Shown here: in pieces, positions 7,575 to 13,674 of the stretch | Layout: each line of letters opens with the position of its first letter | How positions within the stretch are numbered: the stretch's first letter is position 1 | From: JAJTFW01 sp964534995 | GTDB taxonomy: Bacteria > Bacteroidota > Bacteroidia > AKYH767-A > OLB10 | Assembly: GCA_964534995.1 (NCBI GenBank) | Contig: CAZHSC010000090.1 | Span: 1 to 13,674 of the forward strand | Length of the DNA stretch: 13,674 bases | Direction: 5' to 3' | Program-made: the position numbers and the translations under genes | The notes under the pieces: generated by a model | Databases searched by the model: none | Told to the model about the DNA's origin: nothing | What the model saw: only the letters and a program-made list of their open reading frames with translations

Positions 7575-8570
7575 ATGAAGATCATCATACCCGTTGCTGG
7601 AATAGGCTCTAAACTGCGCCCTCATACACATACCCAACCCAAGGCGCTGGTACCTGTAGCCGGTAAACCTATTTTATCTCATATTGTAGATTATCTCATT
7701 TCAGGTGGATTCAATGAATTTATTTTTATCATCGGTTATCTTGGTGATAAAATTGAAGATTATATTAAATCCAAGTATCCAAAGTTGAAAGCTTCTTTTA
7801 TTGTTCAGGAACCCAGGGAAGGGACCGGCCATGCTGTTTGGCTTGCCCGTGACCTGGTTGCCCAGGACGAAGACCTGCTTATTGTGTTGGGAGATACAAT
7901 CATTGATTTCGATCTCGCTGAACTTGTAAAAATGCCTCATTCTGCCCTGGGTGTGCAGAAGGTGGAAGACCCCAGGCAATTCGGGGTAGTGGAAATAGAC
8001 AAGGACGGATTTATAACGCGTCTCGATGAAAAACCCGTCATTCCGAAGTCGAATCAGGCGCTGGTAGGTATTTACAGGTTCAATAAAGCGGGTAAACTGA
8101 TGTCGGCGTTGGATCATATCATCAGAAATAACATCAGACACCACGGCGAGTTTCATCTGACCTATGGAATTCAAAAGATGATTACCGAAGGAGAAAGGGT
8201 AGGTACATTTAAAGTGGGAAGTTGGTTTGACTGTGGCAGCAAGCAAAATCTGCTGGAGACGAATGCAGTATTGCTCAACAGAAATACCCAGATCCTGCAG
8301 AAGAAATTTAATTTTAATAATACCATTATTATTCATCCGGTATCCATCGCGGAGCATTGTGATATCAGTGATTCGATCATTGGACCCAATGTATCTATCG
8401 GTGAACATACCATTATTAATCATTCTATTATTACCAATTCTATCATCGGGGCTTATGCGCACCTTGAAACTGCAATCCTGCACCAGAGTATTGTCGGAAG
8501 TGATGCGTTCTTGAAAGGACTGAGCCAAAGCCTCAATATCGGTGACAGTACGGAGATCGATTTCAGTTGA
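7575..8570 (+). CDS. NDP-sugar nucleotidyltransferase with C-terminal hexapeptide (left-handed beta-helix) tail
   Basis: A 331-residue protein of the RmlA/GlmU-N superfamily, expected to transfer NMP from an NTP to a sugar-1-phosphate. The N-terminal signature GIGSKLRPHT..QPKALVPVAGKP (residues 9-32) is clear, followed by EPREGTGHAV (79-88), the metal-binding LGDTI (D107) and WFDCGS (D219). Residues about 250-314 form isoleucine-rich hexapeptide repeats of the left-handed helix type. The signature has Lys13 where the family usually has Arg. The start is set at ATG 7575, where the Rossmann strand MKIIIPVAG begins; an upstream TTG at 7428 would add 49 residues overlapping the divergent gene and is rejected. 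The sugar is not determinable: glucose-1-phosphate thymidylyl- or uridylyl-type and mannose-1-phosphate-type activities are all possible. glyA follows after 32 nt. Confidence 0.88.
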   Translation: MKIIIPVAGIGSKLRPHTHTQPKALVPVAGKPILSHIVDYLISGGFNEFIFIIGYLGDKIEDYIKSKYPKLKASFIVQEPREGTGHAVWLARDLVAQDEDLLIVLGDTIIDFDLAELVKMPHSALGVQKVEDPRQFGVVEIDKDGFITRLDEKPVIPKSNQALVGIYRFNKAGKLMSALDHIIRNNIRHHGEFHLTYGIQKMITEGERVGTFKVGSWFDCGSKQNLLETNAVLLNRNTQILQKKFNFNNTIIIHPVSIAEHCDISDSIIGPNVSIGEHTIINHSIITNSIIGAYAHLETAILHQSIVGSDAFLKGLSQSLNIGDSTEIDFS

Positions 8571-8602
8571 TCCCTTTCATAGACCCATTGTACGTAAAAA
8601 TT

Positions 8603-9874
8603 ATGCTGGAGAAAGATACAGAAACATTTAAACTCATTGGCCGCGAATTGAAACGCCAGCGGCAGGGCATTGAATTGATAGCTTCCGAAAATTTTGTTTC
8701 AAAGCAGGTGATGCAGGCAATGGGTTCATGCCTCACCAATAAGTACGCCGAAGGCCTGCCGGGAAAAAGATATTATGGCGGTTGCGAAATCGTAGACGAG
8801 ATTGAGCAACTGGCCATAAACAGGGCAAAGGAACTATTCGGGGCCGTTTGGGCGAATGTGCAACCGCATTCGGGTGCACAGGCCAACGCGGCAGTGATGC
8901 TGGGCGTACTGAATCCGGGTGATAAAATAATGGGTTTTGATTTGTCGCATGGCGGTCACCTGACACATGGTTCTCCTGTGAATTTCAGTGGTAAATTATA
9001 TTCACCCTGTTTTTATGGTGTCGATAAGGAAACTGGCTTGATCAATTACGATGAAGTTGAGAAAATTGCCAAAAAGGAAAAACCCCGATTGATCATCTGC
9101 GGGGCTTCTGCATATTCGCGTGACTGGGATTACCGGCGGCTGCGTGCCATTGCCGACAGCGTTGGGGCTTTGTTGTTAGGGGATATATCTCACCCGGCCG
9201 GGTTAATCGCCAAAGGCATCCTCAATGACCCGCTTCCCCATTGCCATATTATTACCACCACCACCCACAAAACATTGCGCGGCCCAAGAGGAGGCATGAT
9301 TCTCATGGGCAAGGATTTCCCGAATCCATACGGTCTGAAGACACCGAAAGGGGAAGTGCGCATGATGTCCGCTCTCCTGGATGCCGCTGTATTTCCGGGA
9401 ACTCAGGGTGGTCCGCTTGAACATGTTATCGCTGCAAAGGCCGTTGCATTTGGAGAGGCCCTGACCGATGAGTTTTTAACCTATACGGTGCAGGTGGTAA
9501 AGAATGCGCATGCCATGGCGGAAGCTTTTGTGGAACGGGGTTATAAAATTATTTCTGGCGGCACCGATAATCACTTAATGCTGATTGATTTGAGAAATAA
9601 GGATATTACCGGAAAAGAAGCTGAAAATGTGCTGGTAAGGGCGGATATTACCATCAATAAAAACATGGTCCCTTTCGATGATAAAAGCCCCTTCGTGACC
9701 TCCGGAATAAGGGTGGGCACCGCAGCGCTCACCAGCAGGGGCATGAAGGAAACCCATATGAAAAAAGTCGTAGCTATGATAGATACCATCCTTATGCATA
9801 AAAATGAGGAAAAGGTAATTCTGAAAACGAAGAACCAGGTGAAGTTATTTATGGAAAAATTTCCACTGTACTAA
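8603..9874 (+). CDS. glyA: Serine hydroxymethyltransferase
   Basis: A cytoplasmic PLP enzyme interconverting serine plus tetrahydrofolate with glycine plus 5,10-methylene-THF, the main source of one-carbon units. The 423-residue length is normal. Visible motifs are IELIASENFVS near the N-terminus, NKYAEGLPGKRYYGG, NVQPHSGAQAN, the PLP-N1 aspartate in GDISHPAG (D194) and the Schiff-base lysine in TTTTHKTLRGPRGG (K223). ATG 8603 (MLEKDTETF) is preferred because Bacteroidota homologues start with a similar M-x-x-D-x-x-I/F segment. A TTG at 8567, overlapping the previous stop codon, would add 12 residues with no family match. There is no promoter-like box in the 32-nt gap, so it is probably co-transcribed with the nucleotidyltransferase, a pairing with no obvious pathway link. 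Confidence 0.97.
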   Translation: MLEKDTETFKLIGRELKRQRQGIELIASENFVSKQVMQAMGSCLTNKYAEGLPGKRYYGGCEIVDEIEQLAINRAKELFGAVWANVQPHSGAQANAAVMLGVLNPGDKIMGFDLSHGGHLTHGSPVNFSGKLYSPCFYGVDKETGLINYDEVEKIAKKEKPRLIICGASAYSRDWDYRRLRAIADSVGALLLGDISHPAGLIAKGILNDPLPHCHIITTTTHKTLRGPRGGMILMGKDFPNPYGLKTPKGEVRMMSALLDAAVFPGTQGGPLEHVIAAKAVAFGEALTDEFLTYTVQVVKNAHAMAEAFVERGYKIISGGTDNHLMLIDLRNKDITGKEAENVLVRADITINKNMVPFDDKSPFVTSGIRVGTAALTSRGMKETHMKKVVAMIDTILMHKNEEKVILKTKNQVKLFMEKFPLY

Positions 9875-9914
9875 GGCCCGGTGCAATACTATTTATTTCA
9901 TTTCGTTTGAATCC

Positions 9915-10964
9915 ATGATGAAAGAAAAGATTGCTCGCTTAGGGATCCTGTTCGCTTGCCTGCATGCTGACATTGCTTGGGCGCAGTCGGGCGGTAATAG
10001 TACGTTTGAATTTCTAAAACTGGTAGCTCCCGCCAGGATCGCCGCACTTGGCGGAAGCGCAATCGCCACACGCAGCGATGATATTACACTCGTTTCGCAG
10101 AATCCCGCTTTGCTTTCAAAGGAAATGGATCAGCAGGTATCTTTGAGTTATGTAGGGTATATAGCCGGTATCAGGCATGGGAATGTAATGTTTGCAAAAA
10201 GCATGGACAAAACCGGAAATTTCGCGCTTAACTTGCAGTATATTTCCTATGGTGAGTTCGATGAAACTTCAGTAACCTCCGAAAAGACAGGAACTATCAG
10301 TGCCGGTGAGTATGCTTTCAATCTGACCTGGAGTAAAGCACTTGATAGTAGCTTGTATCTTGGGACGAATGTAAAGTATATCCTTTCCGCTTTGGGTGAT
10401 GAACGTTCAAATGGAATTGCAGCGGATGCAGGTATTTCATGGTATCACGATGAAAAGTTTATAGGTGCCGCGCTGGTGGTGAAAAATATGGGCAGGCAGT
10501 TAAAGATGTATTCAGGCCGGGAAAGGGAAGACATTCCTTTTGAAATCCAGGTGGGACTGTCCAAACAACTTCCTAAAGCGCCTTTCCGCTTTTCAATGAT
10601 TTGGCAACAATTGCAGAAGTTCGACCTGACCTATACCGATCCGTCTCAAACGGGTGTTGACCCTTTAACGGGCGAAAACCGGGCTGAAAAAATTACCTTC
10701 CGTGATAAACTGGTTCGCCATCTGATCCTGAATGCGGAGATACTTTTTTCGAAAAACTTCAACCTGAGGCTGGGCTATAATTTTTTGAAAAGGAATGAAC
10801 TTGGCTTCCCTGAGAAAAAAGGAATGAGTGGTATTAGCCTGGGACTTGGCTTCCGTGTAAACCGTTTTCAGTTTTCCTACGCGTATAGTGTGTTTAATCC
10901 GGCAGCCGGCAGCAATCACTTTACGGTTACTACCAACCTCAGAAATTTTTCTGTCAACAGATAG
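9915..10964 (+). CDS. porQ: Type IX secretion system protein PorQ
   Basis: A 349-residue predicted outer-membrane beta-barrel protein. The signal peptide is residues 1 to about 24 (hydrophobic 8-22, AWA/AWAQ cleavage), and the mature N-terminus SGGNSTFEFLKLVAPARIAALGG followed by DDITLVSQNPALLS (55-68) is diagnostic of the PorQ family. The rest is alternating amphipathic strands ending in a typical barrel strand (FSYAYSVFNPAAG, then TTNLRNFSV). PorQ belongs to the T9SS surface attachment complex (with PorU, PorV and PorZ in Porphyromonas) that processes and anchors cargo bearing a C-terminal sorting domain. Two in-frame ATGs (9915, 9918) are equally plausible. The gene follows glyA by 40 nt and ends 19 nt from the convergent smpB. 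The large surface protein at the window's left end is a plausible client. Confidence 0.9.
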   Translation: MMKEKIARLGILFACLHADIAWAQSGGNSTFEFLKLVAPARIAALGGSAIATRSDDITLVSQNPALLSKEMDQQVSLSYVGYIAGIRHGNVMFAKSMDKTGNFALNLQYISYGEFDETSVTSEKTGTISAGEYAFNLTWSKALDSSLYLGTNVKYILSALGDERSNGIAADAGISWYHDEKFIGAALVVKNMGRQLKMYSGREREDIPFEIQVGLSKQLPKAPFRFSMIWQQLQKFDLTYTDPSQTGVDPLTGENRAEKITFRDKLVRHLILNAEILFSKNFNLRLGYNFLKRNELGFPEKKGMSGISLGLGFRVNRFQFSYAYSVFNPAAGSNHFTVTTNLRNFSVNR

Positions 10965-10973
10965 TACATATTT

Positions 10974-10989
10974 TCCTGATCTCTCAGGA
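10974..10989. terminator. Possible bidirectional hairpin between convergent porQ and smpB
   Basis: TCCTGA (10974-10979), loop TCTC, TCAGGA (10984-10989): a perfect 6-bp stem spanning the smpB stop codon. It is flanked by a short T-run on the left (10971-10974) and by TCGTTT on the right, so neither direction has a classical U-tract. Its position exactly between two convergent genes supports a terminator role; the call is weak on sequence alone. Confidence 0.35.
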
Positions 10990-11445
10990 TCGTTTCATGA
11001 CACGCCCCAATTCCCTTTTAGCTTCCGCATCTTTAATGCTTTCCCGCTTGTCGTATAATTTTTTGCCCCGGGCTAAACCGAGTTCCAGTTTGGCAAACCC
11101 CCGTTCATTGAAATACATGCGTACAGGGATCAGGGTTACTCCTTTTTCTTTCAGCTTGGATTGAATTCTTCGTAACTGATAGCGATGTAACAAAAGTTTT
11201 CTCTCGCGCCGGGGTGGATGGTTGCTGTAGCCTCCGTGATCATAAGCACTGATATGCAGGTTTTTTATCCATAGCTCTTCATTTTTGAAATAACAATAAG
11301 CATCAGTTAGATTGGCCTTTCCTTCCCTTACCGCTTTAATTTCAGTTCCCGTAAGCATAATGCCGGCCTCCCAGCTGTCGCTGATGAAATAATTATAACT
11401 TGCTTTGCGGTTAACGATGGAAACCGTTGCTTCTTTACCCGACAT
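10984..11445 (-). CDS. smpB: SsrA-binding protein SmpB (trans-translation)
   Basis: A 153-residue protein of normal length. SmpB binds tmRNA and delivers it to stalled ribosomes, where its C-terminal tail reads the empty mRNA channel. Visible motifs are NRKASYNYFI (12-21), the core GIMLTGTEIKAVREGKANL (28-46), LLLH (84-87), VRMYFNERGFAKLELGLARG (108-127), and the basic tail beginning GKKLYDKRESIKD with more Lys/Arg up to the stop. The ATG at 11445 is preceded on its strand by an exact TAnnTTTG box ending only 4 nt upstream. No tmRNA gene is seen in this window. It is convergent with porQ and downstream of the Nramp gene on the same strand, but has its own promoter signal. Confidence 0.96.
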   Translation of the reverse strand: MSGKEATVSIVNRKASYNYFISDSWEAGIMLTGTEIKAVREGKANLTDAYCYFKNEELWIKNLHISAYDHGGYSNHPPRRERKLLLHRYQLRRIQSKLKEKGVTLIPVRMYFNERGFAKLELGLARGKKLYDKRESIKDAEAKRELGRVMKRS

Positions 11446-11449
11446 AATG

Positions 11450-11457
11450 CAAAAGTA
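11450..11457 (-). promoter_or_regulatory. Bacteroidota -7 box for smpB
   Basis: Minus-strand TACTTTTG matches TAnnTTTG exactly and ends 4 nt before the smpB ATG at 11445. A transcript starting a few bases downstream would begin essentially at the start codon (leaderless). No clear -33 TTG is found 17-23 nt upstream. The upstream area (11465-11490) contains a CAGCGC/GCGCTG imperfect hairpin of unknown relevance. Confidence 0.5.
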
Positions 11458-11552
11458 GGTAATTGCAGCGCATTTTTATTGCAGGCGCTGGCAGGAGACC
11501 CGGTACAACAGGTTATTATGGCTGCGGTCACCGGAATATCATTTTGTATGTA

Positions 11553-13454
11553 TTATTTCCCGGGTGTTTCTTTCTTTTTTCCAATAACTAAAACCGGGAT
11601 ACTGATCCTGTGCCGCACAGCATTTACGGTCGAACCAAGAATAAAATCCATCAATGCTTTATGACCGTGAGCACCCATAACCAGCAGGTCGGCTGATGTT
11701 TCCTCAATGATTTCCGGTATTACTTTTTTCGGGTTGCCGAAACCCAGCTTTGCTTCGCAGATGTATCCTTCCGATTTGAGCAGTTGACAATAGGATTCAA
11801 TGGTGTCAAGGTCCTGCTGGCTTTCCATGTCCCTCACTTCTTTCCCGAGCCATAAGGCGCCGGCGCTTTCAGTAATATGAATCAGGATGTAATGTGCTGT
11901 TTTTCCTCCTTGCGATACAGCAGCACGTATTGCCTGACTGTCCATGCTGCCGAAATCAAGTGAAACGGCTATCCTTTTTGGCAGAACCTGTGGAGAAATA
12001 TCGATGTCTTTAAATGTGTCATGCAGCAAATTGATCTTTTTAACTTTCTTACCTTTTATAAAGGGGGAGAAGGTGATATAAAGCAACATGATACCACAAA
12101 ATACTGCAAATGGAACTACGAAAAATCTTAACAACAGGCTGTCACTGTCATGCATCCATTCCTCGAGTTGGGAAAACACCATTTTTATGTTTAAACTTAC
12201 GATGATGATCGCACATACCCAGCCGGCAAATTTTGTCTTGTTGGAGATGGAAAAAATTCCCATCCTCTCTTTATCACTCACAAAATGTATTAAGGGGATA
12301 ATTGCGAATCCCAACTGCAAAGACAGGATTACCTGACTGAGGATGAGTAATCCGCCACTGGCTTCTTCTCCATAAATATGCATGGTAACCACCGCGGGAA
12401 TAATGGCAATCAACCTTGTGATAAGCCTTCTCAGCCAGGGGGCAATACGAAGGTTTAGATAACCTTCCATAACAATCTGACCGGCCAGAGTACCGGTGAT
12501 GGTACTGCTTTGTCCGGCGCAAATGAGTGCAATGGCAAACAGGGTAGGTGCCAAATGTGTTCCCAGCAAAGGTTCCAGCAAGCGGTGTGCATCCATGATG
12601 TCGGTTACTTCGTGCATCCCTGCTTTGTAAAATGTACTGGCAGCCAGTATCAGAATGGCAGCATTTACAAAGAATGCAGCGTTTAGCGCCACTGTGCTGT
12701 CAAGCAAATTGAATTTAATCGCTTTTCTTATTTCCCTTTCTGAGCGGTCTATTTTACGGGTTTGCACCAGCGCCGAATGCAAATACAAATTATGCGGCAT
12801 CACCGTTGCGCCAATAATGCCAATAGCAATATATAGCGCGGTATCATTCATGGCACCTGGTATCATACCCGATAAAATGCCACTTACCGATGGTTGTGCG
12901 AAAAACATTTGTGCAACAAAAGCCATTCCGATGATAGCAACAAGACTGATGATGAATAACTCAATTTTACGGATTCCGTAATTGAGAAGGAAAAGCAACA
13001 GAAAGGTATCCAGGGCGCAGATGATCACACCCCATATCAGCGGAATATCAAACAACAGGTAAAGACCAATGGCCATACCCAGTACTTCGGCCAGGTCGCA
13101 GGCGGCAATAGCTATTTCGGCCAGTCCGTATAAAAAATAATTTACAAAACCGGGAAACATCTCTCGTGAAGCCTGTGCAAGGTCGCGACCTCTGACTATG
13201 CCTAAACGAGCACTCATACTTTGTAGCAGCAGGGCCATAAGATTGGACATCAGCAAAACCCAGAGCAAATTATAACCGAATTGACTTCCTCCGGCAATGT
13301 CGGTTGCCCAATTGCCGGGATCCATATATCCAACACTCACCATATATGCCGGGCCGATGAATGCCAGTAATTTTTTTCTGAAGGATAAATCCTTGCCTAT
13401 GGAAACAGAACCGTGTACTTCCGAAAGTGAACTGCTGGTATGATCAGTTTTCAT
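11553..13454 (-). CDS. mntH: Nramp-family Mn2+/Fe2+ transporter with C-terminal UspA domain
   Basis: A 633-residue fusion. Residues about 28-465 are an Nramp (LeuT-fold, about 11 membrane segments) proton-coupled divalent metal importer with the metal-site motifs DPGN (45-48, TM1) and MPHN (219-222, TM6) and the conserved loop GQSSTITGTLAGQIVMEG (314-331). A charged linker KGKKVKKIN (467-475) leads into a cytoplasmic universal-stress domain (about 490-627) starting RIAVSLD and ending with the nucleotide-binding pattern G594-x2-G597-x9-G607-S-T, which suggests an ATP-binding type Usp. Bacterial MntH alone is about 410-430 residues, so the extra 200 are a genuine added module. The start ATG 13454 overlaps the end of the DtxR-type regulator by 11 nt, indicating one operon and metal-responsive control. 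Mn2+ versus Fe2+ preference is not certain; the TM6 Met argues for transition metals over Mg2+/Ca2+. Confidence 0.92.
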   Translation of the reverse strand: MKTDHTSSSLSEVHGSVSIGKDLSFRKKLLAFIGPAYMVSVGYMDPGNWATDIAGGSQFGYNLLWVLLMSNLMALLLQSMSARLGIVRGRDLAQASREMFPGFVNYFLYGLAEIAIAACDLAEVLGMAIGLYLLFDIPLIWGVIICALDTFLLLFLLNYGIRKIELFIISLVAIIGMAFVAQMFFAQPSVSGILSGMIPGAMNDTALYIAIGIIGATVMPHNLYLHSALVQTRKIDRSEREIRKAIKFNLLDSTVALNAAFFVNAAILILAASTFYKAGMHEVTDIMDAHRLLEPLLGTHLAPTLFAIALICAGQSSTITGTLAGQIVMEGYLNLRIAPWLRRLITRLIAIIPAVVTMHIYGEEASGGLLILSQVILSLQLGFAIIPLIHFVSDKERMGIFSISNKTKFAGWVCAIIIVSLNIKMVFSQLEEWMHDSDSLLLRFFVVPFAVFCGIMLLYITFSPFIKGKKVKKINLLHDTFKDIDISPQVLPKRIAVSLDFGSMDSQAIRAAVSQGGKTAHYILIHITESAGALWLGKEVRDMESQQDLDTIESYCQLLKSEGYICEAKLGFGNPKKVIPEIIEETSADLLVMGAHGHKALMDFILGSTVNAVRHRISIPVLVIGKKKETPGK

Positions 13455-13674
13455 TGGACTTCGTTAAAATGTTTTTTGCAGTTTCATAACTGATGAATGT
13501 GCTGCTTTGGTTTTCTAATAATAACAACATGCTGCTGTCAAACTCATCGATTTCTGTTATTGTGAATTTTACCCCGGGCATCAGACCCTTTTTTTGGAGA
13601 TATTGTAAAAATCCCACGCTGTGATCGCTTACCCCGCTTACCATGAACCTTCCTCCCCTGGCACCTTCCGAAAG
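13444..13674 (-). CDS. DtxR/MntR-family metal-dependent regulator (C-terminal 76 residues; N-terminus outside window)
   Basis: The frame enters from the right edge with LSEGARGGRF and continues VSGVSDHSVGFLQYLQKKG, LMPGVKFTITEID and ETAKNILTK to a TGA at 13444. This V-x-x-V-x-DHS-x-x-FL-x-YL-x-x-x-x-L-x-PG pattern is the FeoA/SH3-like C-terminal domain of DtxR-family repressors. The DNA-binding helix-turn-helix and metal-dimerisation domains would lie upstream, outside the window. An internal Met at 13644 is not the start, since the frame is open to the edge and homologous sequence precedes it. The 11-nt overlap with the Nramp-Usp gene argues for a Mn/Fe sensor controlling its own transporter (MntR/IdeR-like). 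Which metal is sensed cannot be told, because the ligands are missing from view. Confidence 0.82.
   Translation of the reverse strand, partial: LSEGARGGRFMVSGVSDHSVGFLQYLQKKGLMPGVKFTITEIDEFDSSMLLLLENQSSTFISYETAKNILTKSNEN

Noticed and set aside
7701..8528. 275-codon open frame antisense to the nucleotidyltransferase
   Set aside because: It has no recognisable domain and reads as the complement of the Ile/Asn-rich hexapeptide repeats. The sense frame has all the catalytic motifs.
8567..8602. TTG start for glyA overlapping the previous stop codon
   Set aside because: The 12 added residues do not match SHMT N-termini, whereas ATG 8603 gives the usual Bacteroidota length and start. Coupled initiation at the TTG is not excluded.
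9902..9909. TTCGTTTG just before porQ as a promoter box
   Set aside because: It lacks the conserved A of TAnnTTTG and has no clear -33 element, so it is not strong enough to call. porQ may be transcribed from upstream of glyA.
11465..11490. CAGCGC/GCGCTG hairpin upstream of smpB as the terminator of the Nramp-Usp gene
   Set aside because: The 13-nt loop, lack of a following T-run on the minus strand and distance of over 60 nt from the stop make a terminator call unsupported.
13642..13644. ATG at 13644 as the start of a small 66-residue protein
   Set aside because: The same frame stays open to the window edge with DtxR-family-like sequence, so this Met is internal to a larger regulator.

Overview
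The window looks like a chromosomal segment from a member of the Bacteroidota, probably near the Chitinophagia/Sphingobacteriia/Saprospiria. Three things point there: PorQ of the type IX secretion system (T9SS), a giant Cys-rich FnIII surface protein whose mature N-terminus starts SHLMGGEITWDC (a family that usually carries a T9SS C-terminal sorting domain), and TAnnTTTG promoter boxes. Start codons lack a clear Shine-Dalgarno and have A/T-rich leaders, as is usual in this phylum. No phage, insertion sequence, CRISPR array, rRNA or tRNA is seen. The genes are tightly packed and no gene-free stretch exceeds 300 bases.

Layout. 1-3317 (minus): the first 1105 residues of a secreted repeat protein whose C-terminus lies outside the window. 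3382-7455 (minus): a compact four-gene run, read in the order SanA-like DUF218 membrane protein, FMN-dependent nitronate monooxygenase-like enzyme, catalytic M16 zinc peptidase, and non-catalytic M16 partner, with gaps of 5, 3 and 1 nt. 7456-7574: a divergent intergenic region with a perfect 7-bp inverted repeat. 7575-10964 (plus): a sugar-nucleotidyltransferase, glyA and porQ. 10984-11445 (minus): smpB, convergent with porQ. 11553-13674 (minus): a DtxR/MntR-type regulator (only its C-terminal part is in the window) overlapping by 11 nt an Nramp metal transporter fused to a C-terminal universal-stress (UspA) domain.

How they fit together. PorQ and the large FnIII protein both belong to the T9SS surface-export world, as apparatus component and probable client. 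The regulator-transporter pair is a manganese/iron uptake unit with an unusual cytoplasmic Usp module. The M16 pair reads as an obligate heterodimer, one subunit with zinc ligands and one with the Arg/Tyr substrate-binding signature, both without signal peptides. glyA and smpB are core housekeeping genes.

Nothing here is a clearly new defence or mobile system. The points most worth a second look are the Nramp-Usp fusion, the four-gene SanA/NMO/M16/M16 run, the cysteine relocation within the FnIII super-repeats, and the TAnnTTTG boxes sitting 4-8 nt before start codons, which imply leaderless or near-leaderless transcripts.
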